From positions 3,938,501 through 4,002,500 of the forward strand of contig NZ_PDCM01000001.1 in NCBI RefSeq assembly GCF_008634025.1: 64,000 bases of DNA. The letters are read 5' to 3'. Both the position numbers and the translations under genes were made by a program. The notes below the pieces were generated by a model that worked only from the letters and a program-made list of their open reading frames with translations, had not been told where the DNA came from and did not search any database. The stretch comes from Streptomyces albofaciens JCM 4342 (GTDB lineage: Bacteria > Actinomycetota > Actinomycetes > Streptomycetales > Streptomycetaceae). This document shows positions 26,407-35,557 of this stretch, piece by piece (the first letter of the stretch is position 1; every line of letters starts with the position of its first letter).

Positions 26407-26434
26407 GGGCCATGCGGCCCTGGCCCTTCGGTCC
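26407..26434. promoter_or_regulatory. Two abutting DosR/OsdR-like boxes upstream of the response regulator
   Basis: GGGCCATGCGGCCC (26407-26420, a perfect 5-base-arm palindrome) is followed directly by TGGCCCTTCGGTCC (26421-26434). They end 71 bases before the regulator ATG, which suggests autoregulation. Confidence 0.5.
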
Positions 26435-26505
26435 GGGCGTACGGCAGGCTGACCATGGCGCCGCCTGTGGAGGCGGGCCGGGATCAGGAACATCGGAGCT
26501 GTGTG

Positions 26506-27243
26506 ATGACGGATAACCCTGCCGACGCCCGGACGAAGGCACCGGTCAGCGTCTTCCTGCTCGACGACCACGAGGTGGTGCGCCGCGGCGTGCACGACCT
26601 GCTGGACGCCGAACCGGACCTGACCGTGGTGGGGGAGGCGAACACCGCCGAGCAGGCGCTGGTGCGCGTGCCCGCCCTGCGGCCGCAGGTGGCGATTCTG
26701 GACGTCCGGCTGCCGGACGGCGACGGCGTCAGCGTCTGCCGTGAGCTGCGCTCGCGGATGCCGGACCTGGTGTGCCTGATGCTGACCTCGTTCGACGACG
26801 AGGAGGCCCTGCTGGACGCGATCATGGCGGGCGCCGCCGGTTACGTGCTCAAGCAGATCACCGGCACCGACCTGGTCAACGCCGTACGGACGGTGGCGTC
26901 CGGCCAGTCGCTGCTGGACGCCGGCGCCACCGCCCGCGTCATGGCCCGGCTGCGCGGCGAGAACGAGCGGGCGGAACCGCGCCCGGACGGCCTGTCCGGG
27001 CTGAGCGAACGGGAGCGGGAGATCCTGGCGCTGGTGGGCGAGGGCCTGACCAACCGGGAGATCGGCAAGCGGCTCTTCCTCGCGGAGAAGACGGTCAAGA
27101 ACAACATCTCCCGCCTGCTGGCCAAGCTCGGCGTGGAGCGCCGCGTCCAGGCCGCGGTCATCGCCACCCAGGCGCTCGCGGCCGCCCAGGAGCCCCGGAC
27201 GGGCCCCGCCGGGTCGCCGCGCGACGGTGGCCCGCGGCTCTGA
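26506..27243 (+). CDS. devR: NarL/FixJ-family response regulator, DevR/OsdR type
   Basis: The start chosen (ATG at 26506, after GGAG) gives 245 aa. A receiver domain covers about residues 12-130, with the acidic pair in LLDDHEVV, phospho-acceptor Asp66 in LDVRLPDG and the switch lysine in YVLKQITG. A LuxR-type helix-turn-helix covers about 166-220 ([36 protein letters not shown]). The receiver and DNA-binding helices closely follow mycobacterial DevR/DosR. It should bind the GGGAC-type boxes of the island when phosphorylated by the GAF-GAF kinase at 28.3 kb. That kinase is separated from it only by the minus-strand CBS gene. Two boxes in its own promoter imply feedback. Confidence 0.88.
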   Translation: MTDNPADARTKAPVSVFLLDDHEVVRRGVHDLLDAEPDLTVVGEANTAEQALVRVPALRPQVAILDVRLPDGDGVSVCRELRSRMPDLVCLMLTSFDDEEALLDAIMAGAAGYVLKQITGTDLVNAVRTVASGQSLLDAGATARVMARLRGENERAEPRPDGLSGLSEREREILALVGEGLTNREIGKRLFLAEKTVKNNISRLLAKLGVERRVQAAVIATQALAAAQEPRTGPAGSPRDGGPRL

Positions 27244-27342
27244 CGGGGGCTTCGGTGCCCGGCCCGGCGGGACCTCCCGCGGTCCGTCACCGGCTGCCCG
27301 GTCCGGACCGCGCCGCGCCGGGCGGGGCCGGGGCATGAACGG

Positions 27343-28017
27343 TCAGCCCCGCGTCCGCCATAAGGCCCCGGCGCGCGGGGGACCGTCGTCGCCCGCGCGC
27401 GCGACGAGGCGGCTGACCACGCCCACGACTCCGTCCACCCGCCAGGTCAGGCCGATCGCTGCCGGGATGTCGTCCTCGTGCGGGAGTGTCCCCCGCAGGG
27501 TCACGACGCCGTCCCGTACCGAGACCAGCACGTCGTCCGGCGGGACGTCCAGGGCGCGGCCCAGCACCTCGTCGGTCACCTCCGCGCGGATCTGCCGGTC
27601 CGTCCGCAGGAAGACCCGCAGCAGGTCGCGTCGGGTGGTGATGCCGATGAGGCGGTCCTCCTCGTCCACGACGGGCAGCCGGTCGACGTGCCGGCGCTGC
27701 ATGATGCGGGCCGCGTCCACGACACGGTGTTCCGGGTGTACGGTGACCGCCGGAGTGGACATCACCTCGCCCGCGGTCGTGCCGCGGGCGGCACCGGCCT
27801 GGCGGCGCGGTACGGCAGGGGCCCCGGCACGGCCGCCCGGGGGCGCGGGCAGGTCCGTACGGGACACCACCCCCATCACCTTGTCGTCGCCGTCCACCAC
27901 CGGCAGGCCGCTGATCCGGTGGTCGTCGAGCAGCCGGGCCAGTTCCTGTGCCGGGGTGTCCGGGCGGGCCTGTACGACCTCCCACGTCATCACCTCGGCA
28001 ACGGTGTTGTCCTGCAC
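27343..28017 (-). CDS. CBS-pair plus BON-domain protein
   Basis: The GTG at 28017 has GGGGAGGT 6 bases upstream and gives 224 aa; the longer in-frame ATG has no ribosome site. Two CBS motifs, about residues 5-60 (EVMTWEVVQARPDTPAQELA, ISGLPVVDGDDKVMGVVSRTD) and 80-140 (VMSTPAVTVHPEHRVVDAAR, VDRLPVVDEEDRLIGITTRRD), form one CBS pair that usually senses adenine nucleotides. A BON domain follows at about 150-210. Such CBS-BON proteins recur beside universal stress proteins in actinobacterial dormancy loci. It diverges from the sensor kinase; only a weak box (28117-28130) is seen between them. Confidence 0.85.
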   Translation of the reverse strand: MQDNTVAEVMTWEVVQARPDTPAQELARLLDDHRISGLPVVDGDDKVMGVVSRTDLPAPPGGRAGAPAVPRRQAGAARGTTAGEVMSTPAVTVHPEHRVVDAARIMQRRHVDRLPVVDEEDRLIGITTRRDLLRVFLRTDRQIRAEVTDEVLGRALDVPPDDVLVSVRDGVVTLRGTLPHEDDIPAAIGLTWRVDGVVGVVSRLVARAGDDGPPRAGALWRTRG

Positions 28018-28274
28018 GGCGATACCTCCCCTCGGTCGGTGTGTCACGGGCCGGGCCGTCGTGCCGGTCCCGTTCCCCGCCGATCGAGTCTCGCCGAGGA
28101 CGGGGCCGGGGAGCAGGGGCCTATCCGCCTTCGTACGTGGGCCACCAGGCCCGCCGCGCCACACGCATGACCTGGGCGGGAGCGAGTGAGCGCAGGCAGG
28201 CGGCGGTCGGGACCCGCTGTTCGAACAGGGTTACGCTGACCGGGTACGGCGGGCGGACCGACGAAGGAGGACCG

Positions 28275-29999
28275 GTGGGCACGCAGGAGTCGTTGTCGCG
28301 GCTGCCCCAGATGCGACTGGACGAGCTGCTGGAGGAGCTCCAGGCACGCATCGACGCGGCGCGCGGGACCCGGGACCGGGTGCACAGCCTCCTGGAGGCG
28401 GTGGTCTCGGTGGGGCGGGAACTGGACCTGCCCCAGGTGCTGCGGCGCATCGTGGAGGCCGCCGCGCTGCTGGTCGACGCGCAGTACGCGGCGCTGGGGG
28501 TGATCGGCCCGGACGGCAAGCGGCTGTCGCAGTTCCTGACCGTGGGCCTGACCCCCGAGCAGGTCGCCGCGATCGGGCCGCTGCCCGCCGGACACGGCAT
28601 CCTGGGCGAACTGATCCGCAACCCCGAGCCGTTGCGGCTCTCCGACCTCAGCGCCCATCCGTCGTCGTACGGGTTTCCCGCCCACCACCCGCCGATGCGC
28701 ACGTTCCTGGGCGTGCCGATCCGGGTGCGCGACGAGGTCTTCGGCAACCTCTACCTGACCGACAAGCGCGGCGGGCACGACTTCGACGCGGAGGACGAGT
28801 CGGTGATCTCCACGCTGTCGGTCGCGGCCGGCGTGGCGATCGACAACGCCCGCCTCTACGAGGGCTCGCAGCGCCAGCAGCGCTGGCTGAAGGCGGGCGC
28901 GGAGATCACCAGCAGTCTGCTGTCCGGCATCCCGCGCCTGGAGGTCCTGGAGCTGATCGCCCGCCGGGCCCAGGAGATCACCCGGGCGCAGCTGGCGGAC
29001 GTGTGCGTGCCCATGCACGACACCGGCGACCTGATCGTCGAGCTGGCGATCGGCGGGCACGCCGACAAGCGCCGCGGCCTGGTCGTACCGGCCGACGGCA
29101 CGCTGTCCGGCGCCGCCCTCAAGTCGGGCGGGCCGGTCACCACGTCCGGGCTGGCGGGCGATGACCGGTACGCCGCCGGGCCCCGCCGGTTCGACGGCCT
29201 GGGCCCCGCGGTGGCCGTGCCGTTGGGCAGCGAGGGCGACAGCGCCCGGGGCGTCCTGCTGCTGGCGCGCGCCGAGGGCGAGCCGGTCTTCACCGAGGAG
29301 GAGCTGGAACCGCTGCACGCGTTCGCCGGGCAGGCGGCCCTGGCCCTGGAGCTGGCCGAGCGCCGGCGTGACGCCGAGCAGCTGGCCCTGCTGGAGGACC
29401 GCGACCGCATCGCCCGCGACCTGCACGACCTGGCGATCCAGCGGCTGTTCGCGACGGGGATGACGCTGCAGAGCGCGGCCCGGCTGGTCGAGCACGCCGG
29501 CGCGGCGGAGCGGGTCATGCGGGCGGTGGGCGACCTGGACGAGACCATCAAGATCATCCGGTCGACGATCTTCGGTCTGCGGATCCGGGAGGAGGACACC
29601 GGCCCGAGCCTGCGGGCCCGCGTGGCCCGCGCCGTGGGGGAGGCCGGCACGGCGCTGGGCTTCCCGCCCCGGCTGAGCATGGAGGGCCTGCTGGACACCG
29701 ACGTACCGGCCCAGGTCGCCGACCACGTCGTGGCGGCCCTGACGGAGCTGCTGAGCAACGCGGCCCGGCACGCCCACGCGACCCGGGTCGAGGTGGCGCT
29801 CCAGGCCACCGGCGACCAGGTCGTGCTGACCGTCACGGACAACGGCCGGGGCATCCCGGAAGGCGGCCGCCGCAGCGGGCTGGGCAACCTGGCCGAACGC
29901 GCGCAGAGCGTGGACGGGGCGATGGAGATCCGCACCCCCGACGACGGCGGAAGCCAGATCGTGTGGCGCGCACCGCTGCTCGCCGACATGACGGGCTGA
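28275..29999 (+). CDS. devS: GAF-GAF histidine kinase, DevS/OsdK type
   Basis: The GTG at 28275 follows AAGGAGG and gives 574 aa. Two GAF domains lie at about residues 50-195 and 215-365, then a HisKA_3 dimerisation domain with His384 in ARDLHDLAIQRLF, then an HATPase at about 470-570 (ELLSNAARHAHA, VTDNGRGIPEGG, GLGNLAERA). The first GAF contains AHHPPMRTFLGVPIRV and NLYLTDKRGG, nearly the same as mycobacterial DevS/DosT. There a histidine of this region binds the haem that senses O2, NO and CO; His138 is the likely equivalent. There is no transmembrane segment, so it is cytoplasmic. It should phosphorylate the DevR-type regulator. Confidence 0.9.
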   Translation: MGTQESLSRLPQMRLDELLEELQARIDAARGTRDRVHSLLEAVVSVGRELDLPQVLRRIVEAAALLVDAQYAALGVIGPDGKRLSQFLTVGLTPEQVAAIGPLPAGHGILGELIRNPEPLRLSDLSAHPSSYGFPAHHPPMRTFLGVPIRVRDEVFGNLYLTDKRGGHDFDAEDESVISTLSVAAGVAIDNARLYEGSQRQQRWLKAGAEITSSLLSGIPRLEVLELIARRAQEITRAQLADVCVPMHDTGDLIVELAIGGHADKRRGLVVPADGTLSGAALKSGGPVTTSGLAGDDRYAAGPRRFDGLGPAVAVPLGSEGDSARGVLLLARAEGEPVFTEEELEPLHAFAGQAALALELAERRRDAEQLALLEDRDRIARDLHDLAIQRLFATGMTLQSAARLVEHAGAAERVMRAVGDLDETIKIIRSTIFGLRIREEDTGPSLRARVARAVGEAGTALGFPPRLSMEGLLDTDVPAQVADHVVAALTELLSNAARHAHATRVEVALQATGDQVVLTVTDNGRGIPEGGRRSGLGNLAERAQSVDGAMEIRTPDDGGSQIVWRAPLLADMTG

Positions 30000-30077
30000 C
30001 CGGGGAAGGCCCCGCGCCCTCCGGGGGCGGCCCCCGCCGGCAGCCCGGTTCGGCACGTCCCCGAGAGCGGCGGATGC

Positions 30078-30341
30078 CGGCGGCGCACCGGCTTCCCGTA
30101 CGCCCGCGAGCAGTTGGCCCGGCTGCGGCGGCCAGATCGGCCCGGCACCGGCCGACAGGCCCTCCGGCGACCACCAACGCCACCGGAGGATCCCGTCCGC
30201 CGCGTGCGCGGCGGTGAGGTCGCCGGCCGGGTCCCGGCGGGGGCCCCGGGCGAAAAGGACATGCTCATGCTGACGGGCCAGCACCCCGGCCCGTGTGAAG
30301 CCGTGTTCCCACCGGCACAGCGCAGTGCCGGTGACCTCGGT
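30078..30341 (-). pseudogene. Remnant of a Nudix hydrolase (C-terminal half)
   Basis: The minus strand encodes a stretch resembling the second half of a Nudix protein: RWEHGFTRAGVLARQHEHV, then GDLTAAHAADGILRWRWWSP, then WPPQPGQLLAGVREAG. The Nudix box itself (GX5EX7REUXEEXGU) is absent, and no start or natural stop is left. Upstream of the remnant the sequence runs into a 61-bp tandem duplication. It is probably a decayed gene between the kinase and the flavin-binding protein gene. Confidence 0.6.
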
Positions 30342-30365
30342 GCCGGCCATCTGGCCCCGCGCGCG

Positions 30366-30487
30366 ACTCGCGCTCGGCCGCCCGCCGCGGTGACTCGCCG
30401 GGGCCGGGCCGTACCGCGTACGGGACACTCGCGCTCGGCCGCCCGCCGCGGTTACCCGCCGGGTCCAGGCCGTACCGCGTACGGGAC
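30366..30487. repeat. 61-bp tandem duplication
   Basis: Bases 30366-30426 and 30427-30487 are two adjacent copies of a 61-bp unit beginning ACTCGCGCTCGGCC and ending TACCGCGTACGGGAC, with four differences. The copies adjoin the truncated Nudix remnant. I see no gene here; the rest of 30000-30595 otherwise holds only the remnant. Confidence 0.85.
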
Positions 30488-30595
30488 GCCGTGGCGCGGT
30501 CGAGCCGCGGCGGCCGGGGCCGGGTCAGGGCCACCGAAGCCGGATGCGGACCTCTCGGTGGCCGCGCCGGACCGCACCGGGCCGGCGCCGCGGCC

Positions 30596-31096
30596 TCAGC
30601 GCCCCTCGCCGCACCCCGCGCACACCGCGACCGCGGGCTGCGCCACCAGCCGGAAGCCGGTGACCAGGTCCGGCTGGATGCGCAGCACGCCGTTCATGGT
30701 CTGCTCCACCCACGGCCGCAGCAGGTCCTCGTAGCGGGCCACCTGCGCCGGGTCGGCCACCAGCCGCGCGTATCCGGTGACGATCACGCTCCAGCCCAGG
30801 TGCGTCCGCGGATCGATGGCATCGGCCTCGTACGCGACCACCAGGCCCGCCTCGCCGGCGGGCGGCGCGATCGAGGTGAGGGTCGCCCCGTCGTTGAGCC
30901 GGACGACGATGTCCTCCCCGTCCAGCAGGTGGTTGACGGGCCGGATGGCCGGCAGGGCGTTCTGGGTGAACACGAGCCGGCCGAGCGGGACGCTGCCCAG
31001 CAGCCGCAGCGATTCGCCCCGGGGCAGCTGTTGCATGCCCCGGGGAGCCACCCGTTCACGGAGTTTCTCGACCTGCTGAGCGTCTTCGTCGTTCAT
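30596..31096 (-). CDS. Pyridoxamine-5'-phosphate-oxidase-like flavin-binding protein
   Basis: This 166-aa split-barrel protein has MNDEDAQQVEKLRERV as its N-terminal helix, then SLRLLGSVPLGRLVFTQ, LPAIRPVNHLLDGEDIVVRL and WSVIVTGYARLV. This is the pattern of actinobacterial PNPOx-like/F420- or FMN-binding stress proteins found in DosR regulons. It may bind FMN or F420 or act as a nitroreductase; the substrate is not visible. It lies downstream of the universal stress gene on the same strand, with a DosR-like box in the 128-base gap. The C-terminus ends in a small cysteine pair (VCAGCGEGR). Confidence 0.75.
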   Translation of the reverse strand: MNDEDAQQVEKLRERVAPRGMQQLPRGESLRLLGSVPLGRLVFTQNALPAIRPVNHLLDGEDIVVRLNDGATLTSIAPPAGEAGLVVAYEADAIDPRTHLGWSVIVTGYARLVADPAQVARYEDLLRPWVEQTMNGVLRIQPDLVTGFRLVAQPAVAVCAGCGEGR

Positions 31097-31180
31097 CCTG
31101 CACACCCTCTGCTCCGGCGGCGTTCGTCCGGGCACTCGTTGCCTGCCTGCCAGCCTCCTCGAAGCGCGACCGCGGCAACA

Positions 31181-31194
31181 GGGCCGAACGGACC
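31181..31194. promoter_or_regulatory. DosR/OsdR-like box upstream of the flavin-binding protein
   Basis: GGGCCGAACGGACC lies 84 bases before the start of the PNPOx-like gene and just after the universal stress gene. Its right half matches the adhE box exactly (CGGACC). Confidence 0.45.
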
Positions 31195-31224
31195 CCGGTG
31201 CGGGGCATTTCACCGGGCCGCCCG

Positions 31225-32094
31225 TTACGGGTGGGGCACCACGGCCACCGGGCAGGGGGCGTGGTGCAGTGCCGCGTGGGCGACCGCGCCGATCTTCCTC
31301 AGCTCGTGGCGGCCCGGGCCGCGGCGTCCCACGACCAGCAGCCGGGCCCGCGCGCCGGCGGCCAGCAGGACCTGCCCCGCACCGCCCATCTCGACGTGCT
31401 CGACGACCTCCACCTGCGGGAAGCGCTCCCGCCACGGCCGTACGGCGTCGGCCAGCCGCTTGCGCTCCAGCGGCTCCAGACCGCCCGCGTCGTCGGCCGC
31501 CCGCATGGTCTCGCCGCCCCACACCACGACCGGCGGCACGCTCCAGGCCCGTACCGCCCGCAGGCCCACCCCCTGGGCCGCGGCCGCCGAGAAGGCGAAC
31601 TCCAGCACCGGGTCGCTCTCCCGTACGTCCTGCACGCCCACCACCACCTCGTCACGCGGCCGCGCCGCCTCGTCGGGGCGCGGGCTGCGGACGAGGACGA
31701 CGGGTCCGGGCGCCTGCCGCAGGACCTGCAACCCCACGGAGCCGAGCAGGTAGCCGACCAGCGTGCTGTGCCCGCGCGACCCCAGGACCAGCAGGTCCGC
31801 CGCGGCGGACGCGGCGACCAGGGCCGCGACCGGCTCGTCCGCCAGGATCTCGGTGGTGGCGGGCAGGTCGGGGAAGTTCTTCGCCACCCGGGCCGCGGCG
31901 TCCTGGAGGATTTCGGTGGCCCAGCGGCGCTGCACTTCCTCGTCCGCCGCGGCCAATGCCTCCAGGGGGCGCCAGACCCACGCGTGGACCAGCCGCAGGC
32001 CCGCTCCGCGGCGGGTGGCCTCGGCGGCGGCCCAGTCGGCGGCGGCGAGGCTGTGGTCGGTTCCGTCCAGTCCGACGGTGACGGTGCCGGGCAT
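31225..32094 (-). CDS. Tandem universal stress protein
   Basis: The ATG at 32094 follows GAGGAGG by 5 bases and gives 289 aa. It is a two-domain UspA protein. The first domain (about 1-140) has VGLDGTDHS and an intact ATP-binding run [20 protein letters not shown]. The second (about 150-287) has [12 protein letters not shown] and a degenerate [20 protein letters not shown]. Such proteins are strongly induced by DosR in mycobacteria and by OsdR in Streptomyces. It is divergent from pflB and shares three candidate boxes with it. Confidence 0.9.
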   Translation of the reverse strand: MPGTVTVGLDGTDHSLAAADWAAAEATRRGAGLRLVHAWVWRPLEALAAADEEVQRRWATEILQDAAARVAKNFPDLPATTEILADEPVAALVAASAAADLLVLGSRGHSTLVGYLLGSVGLQVLRQAPGPVVLVRSPRPDEAARPRDEVVVGVQDVRESDPVLEFAFSAAAAQGVGLRAVRAWSVPPVVVWGGETMRAADDAGGLEPLERKRLADAVRPWRERFPQVEVVEHVEMGGAGQVLLAAGARARLLVVGRRGPGRHELRKIGAVAHAALHHAPCPVAVVPHP

Positions 32095-32166
32095 GCTGGC
32101 CTCCTCAGGCGGGAACGGAAGTACGTCCGGTCCCCACTCTCCGGGCTCGCTGGCCACCGCGGGGAC

Positions 32167-32242
32167 GGCCCCAAGGTCCCGCGCCGGGGGACCAACGGCC
32201 TTCCGACACGCGGCCCGCCGTCCGCCGAGGGCCCTTCGGCCT
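32167..32242. promoter_or_regulatory. Three phased DosR/OsdR-like boxes between usp and pflB
   Basis: The boxes are GGCCCCAAGGTCCC (32167-32180, reading GGGACCTTGGGGCC on the other strand), GGGACCAACGGCCT (32188-32201) and GGGCCCTTCGGCCT (32229-32242). Their centres are 21 and 41 bases apart, about two and four helical turns, so they face the same side of the DNA. They lie 72 bases from the usp start and 90 bases from the pflB start. Confidence 0.6.
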
Positions 32243-32332
32243 TCGGGTCGGGACCATCGCCGACCAGGGGAGACGGCGCGCGGGAGTGCAATGGAGGGGA
32301 GCGCAGGCACAGCGATTCGGAAGGTGCGCACC

Positions 32333-34591
32333 ATGACCGCCACACCCCTGGAGAAGACGACCGACGGCACGGCCTGGGAAGGGTTCGACGGCGGCGCGTG
32401 GCGCGACACCATCGACGTCCGCGACTTCGTCCAGCGGAACCACGTCCCGTACGAGGGCGACGCCTCCTTCCTCACCGGCCCCACCGAGCGCACCACCGCG
32501 GTGTGGCGGAAGCTGCTCGGCATGTTCCCCGACGAGCGGGTGCGGGGCATCCACGACGTGGACGTCAGCACCCCGTCGCGGATCGACGCGTTCGCGCCCG
32601 GCTACATCGACGAGGAGCGGGACCTGATCGTCGGCCTCCAGACCGACGCCCCGCTCAAGCGCGCCATCATGCCCAACGGCGGCTGGCGGATGGTCGAGAG
32701 CGCCCTCGCCGCGTACGGCTACGAGCCGGACCCGGCGGTCAGGGAGATCTACACCCGGCTGCGCAAGACCCACAACGACGGCGTCTTCGACGCGTACACG
32801 CCCGAGATCCGCGCCTGCCGCTCCGCCGGCATCATCACCGGCCTGCCCGACGCCTACGGCCGCGGCCGCATCATCGGCGACTACCGCCGGGTCGCCCTCT
32901 ACGGCGTCGACCGGCTCATCGAGGACAAGCAGGCCGCCCGGGCCGACGCCGACGGGCGGTGGCCGACCGAGGACGTGATCCGGGAGCGCGAGGAGATCGC
33001 CGAGCAGATCAAGGCGCTCGGCGAGCTGAAGGCCATGGCCGCCTCGTACGGCTACGACATCTCCCGGCCCGCCGCCACCGGCCGCGAGGCCGTGCAGTGG
33101 CTCTACTTCGGCTATCTGGCCGCCGTCAAGGAGCAGAACGGCGCGGCCATGTCGATCGGCCGCATCGACGCCTTCCTCGACATCTACCTCCGGCGCGACA
33201 TCGAGCGCGGCGTCCTGGACGAGGAGCGCGCGCAGGAGCTGATCGACGACTTCGTCATCAAGCTGCGCATCGTGCGGTTCCTGCGCACCCCCGAATACAA
33301 CGAGCTGTATTCGGGCGACCCGACCTGGGTCACCTGGTCGCTGGCCGGGATCGGCGAGGACGGCCGCCCGCTCGTCTCCCGTACGACCTTCCGCGCCCTC
33401 CAGACGCTCTACAACCTGGGCCCGGCCCCCGAGCCCAACCTGACCGTCTTCTGGTCGCCGCGCCTGCCGGGCGGCTTCAAGGAGTTCGCGTCGAAGGTCG
33501 CCATCGACACCTCGGCCCTCCAGTTCGAGTCCGACGAACTGATGCGGCCCAAGTACGGCGACGACACGGCCATCGCCTGCTGCGTGTCGGCCATGGCGGT
33601 CGGCAAGCAGATGCAGTTCTTCGGCGCCCGCGTCAATGTCGCCAAGGCCCTGCTGTACGCCATCAACGGCGGCCGGGACGAGATGACCGGCAAGACCGTC
33701 GTGGCGGGCTTCGAGCCGGTCGAGGGCGAGTACCTGGACTACGCCACCGTCGCCGAGCGCTACGACGCGATGCTGGAATGGCTGGCCGAGACCTACGTCC
33801 ACGCCCTGAACGTCATCCACTACATGCACGACAAGTACGCCTACGAACGCCTGGAGATGGCCCTGCACGACCGCACCGTGCTGCGCACCATGGCCTGCGG
33901 CATCGCCGGACTGTCGGTCGCCGCGGACTCGCTGTCGGCGCTCAAGTACGCCCGGGTGCGGGCCATCCGCGACGAGACCGGGCTGGTCACGGGTTACGAG
34001 ACCGAGGGCACGTACCCGGCGTACGGCAACAACGACGACCGTGCGGACCGGTTCGCGAAGGACATCGTGCACACGTTCATGCAGAAGGTGCGCAAGCACC
34101 CCACCTACCGGGGCGCCGTGCACACCCAGTCCGTGCTGACCATCACCTCCAACGTCGTCTACGGCAAGAAGACCGGCGCCACCCCGGACGGCCGCCCGGC
34201 GGGCGAGCCCTTCGCGCCCGGCGCCAACCCGATGAACGGCCGCGACGAGCACGGCTACCTCGCCTCCGCGCTGTCGGTCGCCAAGCTGCCGTACGACGAC
34301 GCCGAGGACGGCATCTCGCTGACCAACACCATCACGCCGGACGCGCTCGGCCGCACCGAGCGGGAGCGGATCGAGAACCTGACGGGCGTGCTGGACGGCT
34401 ACATGGCGGGCGGCGGCTTCCACATGAACGTCAACGTGCTGGACCGGGCGACCCTGGAGGACGCCATGGAGCACCCCGAGAACCACCCGCAGCTGACGAT
34501 CCGGGTGTCCGGTTACGCGGTGAACTTCGTACGGCTGACGCGTGAGCAGCAGCTCGACGTCATCAACCGCACCTTCCACGGGGCCCTGTGA
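32333..34591 (+). CDS. pflB: Pyruvate formate-lyase (glycyl radical enzyme)
   Basis: The 752-aa protein can be followed along E. coli PflB almost end to end: [50 protein letters not shown]. The two catalytic cysteines are adjacent (Cys416-Cys417 in IACCVSAM), and the radical glycine is Gly727 in RVSGYAV near the C-terminus. It splits pyruvate and CoA into acetyl-CoA and formate and is destroyed by oxygen when active. I used ATG 32333 (GGAAGG upstream) because the protein then matches the usual N-terminus; ATG 32291 is an alternative. It is followed by a 17-bp hairpin and then pflA. It is rare in obligately aerobic genera. Confidence 0.97.
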   Translation: MTATPLEKTTDGTAWEGFDGGAWRDTIDVRDFVQRNHVPYEGDASFLTGPTERTTAVWRKLLGMFPDERVRGIHDVDVSTPSRIDAFAPGYIDEERDLIVGLQTDAPLKRAIMPNGGWRMVESALAAYGYEPDPAVREIYTRLRKTHNDGVFDAYTPEIRACRSAGIITGLPDAYGRGRIIGDYRRVALYGVDRLIEDKQAARADADGRWPTEDVIREREEIAEQIKALGELKAMAASYGYDISRPAATGREAVQWLYFGYLAAVKEQNGAAMSIGRIDAFLDIYLRRDIERGVLDEERAQELIDDFVIKLRIVRFLRTPEYNELYSGDPTWVTWSLAGIGEDGRPLVSRTTFRALQTLYNLGPAPEPNLTVFWSPRLPGGFKEFASKVAIDTSALQFESDELMRPKYGDDTAIACCVSAMAVGKQMQFFGARVNVAKALLYAINGGRDEMTGKTVVAGFEPVEGEYLDYATVAERYDAMLEWLAETYVHALNVIHYMHDKYAYERLEMALHDRTVLRTMACGIAGLSVAADSLSALKYARVRAIRDETGLVTGYETEGTYPAYGNNDDRADRFAKDIVHTFMQKVRKHPTYRGAVHTQSVLTITSNVVYGKKTGATPDGRPAGEPFAPGANPMNGRDEHGYLASALSVAKLPYDDAEDGISLTNTITPDALGRTERERIENLTGVLDGYMAGGGFHMNVNVLDRATLEDAMEHPENHPQLTIRVSGYAVNFVRLTREQQLDVINRTFHGAL

Positions 34592-34610
34592 CGGCGCCCG
34601 TCCCCCGGTC

Positions 34611-34653
34611 CACGGCGCCGGTGCCGGGCCCTCACCCCGGCACCGGCGCCGTG
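34611..34653. terminator. 17-bp hairpin between pflB and pflA
   Basis: Perfect 17-base arms (34611-34627 and 34637-34653) enclose a 9-base loop and start 19 bases after the pflB stop; TCCTTC follows. It probably terminates or stabilises most pflB transcripts and so keeps pflA expression lower. Confidence 0.7.
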
Positions 34654-34702
34654 TCCTTCACCTCGCCCGCACCCGGGCGACACCACCCCAGGAGAGCCTG
34701 AC

Positions 34703-35536
34703 ATGGCAGTTCCGCTCGGGGCCGAGATCCCCGTACGCACCCCGCCCCTTTCCGGGGTGACGGCCCAGGAGGCCCTCACCCCTGCCGCCGCGGTCCAGCA
34801 CCGCCCGGTGGCCGGTTCGGTGCACTCCTGGGACCTGTCCACGGGCGTGGACGGGCCCGGCACCCGCTTCGTGACCTTCCTGGCCGGCTGCCCCCTGGCC
34901 TGCCTGTACTGCCACAACCCCGACACCTGGAAGATGCGCGACGGCAAGCGCGTCCTGGCCGACGCCATGGTGGCCGAGGCGGCGAAGTACCGGGCGTTCA
35001 TCCGGACCGCGGGCGGCGGAGCCACCCTCAGCGGCGGCGAACCGCTCCTCCAGCCGGTCTTCGCCGGCGAACTCCTCCACCGCTTCAAGCACGAACTGGG
35101 CCTGCACACCGCCCTGGACACCTCCGGCTACCTCGGCGCCCGCGCCACCGACGCGCTGCTGCGGGACACCGACCTCGTACTGCTGGACGTCAAGTCCTGG
35201 CACCCCGGGCTCTACCAGCGGCTCACCGGCCGGCGGCTGCGCCCCACCCTGGACTTCGCGCGGCGGCTGGCCCGGCTGGACAAAGAGGTGTGGGTGCGCT
35301 TCGTACTCGTCCCGGGACTGACCGACGACCCGGCCAACATCGAGGGTGTGGCGGCCTTCGCCGCCTCGCTCGGCAACGTGACCCGCGTGGACGTGCTGCC
35401 CTTCCACAAGCTCGGCGCCTCCAAATGGGAGCGCCTCGGCCTGGACTTCACCCTGCGGGACACCCCGACGCCCACCGCGTCGCAGCTGGCGACGGCACGG
35501 GAGATCTTCGCGGGGGCGGGGCTCACGGCGGTGTGA
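34703..35536 (+). CDS. pflA: Pyruvate formate-lyase activating enzyme (radical SAM)
   Basis: The 277-aa protein has the radical SAM motif CPLACLYCHNPDTW (Cys63, Cys67, Cys70), then ATLSGGEPLLQ, ALDTSGYL and LLLDVKSWHP, all hallmarks of PflA. It uses SAM to abstract hydrogen from the PflB glycine and so generates the radical. The N-terminus is about 35 residues longer than in E. coli, with low complexity before VHSWDLSTGVDGPG. AGGAGAG lies 7 bases before the ATG. It is downstream of pflB on the same strand. Confidence 0.95.
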   Translation: MAVPLGAEIPVRTPPLSGVTAQEALTPAAAVQHRPVAGSVHSWDLSTGVDGPGTRFVTFLAGCPLACLYCHNPDTWKMRDGKRVLADAMVAEAAKYRAFIRTAGGGATLSGGEPLLQPVFAGELLHRFKHELGLHTALDTSGYLGARATDALLRDTDLVLLDVKSWHPGLYQRLTGRRLRPTLDFARRLARLDKEVWVRFVLVPGLTDDPANIEGVAAFAASLGNVTRVDVLPFHKLGASKWERLGLDFTLRDTPTPTASQLATAREIFAGAGLTAV

Positions 35537-35557
35537 GGGGCGGGCCCGCGGTGGCCT

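Noticed and set aside
22909..27336. 1475-codon minus-strand frame opposite adhE and the response regulator
   Set aside because: Shadow frame; the plus strand carries clear AdhE and DevR-type proteins.
28117..28130. DosR-like box between the CBS-BON gene and the sensor kinase
   Set aside because: GGGCCTATCCGCCT has a poor right half; too weak to list as a site.
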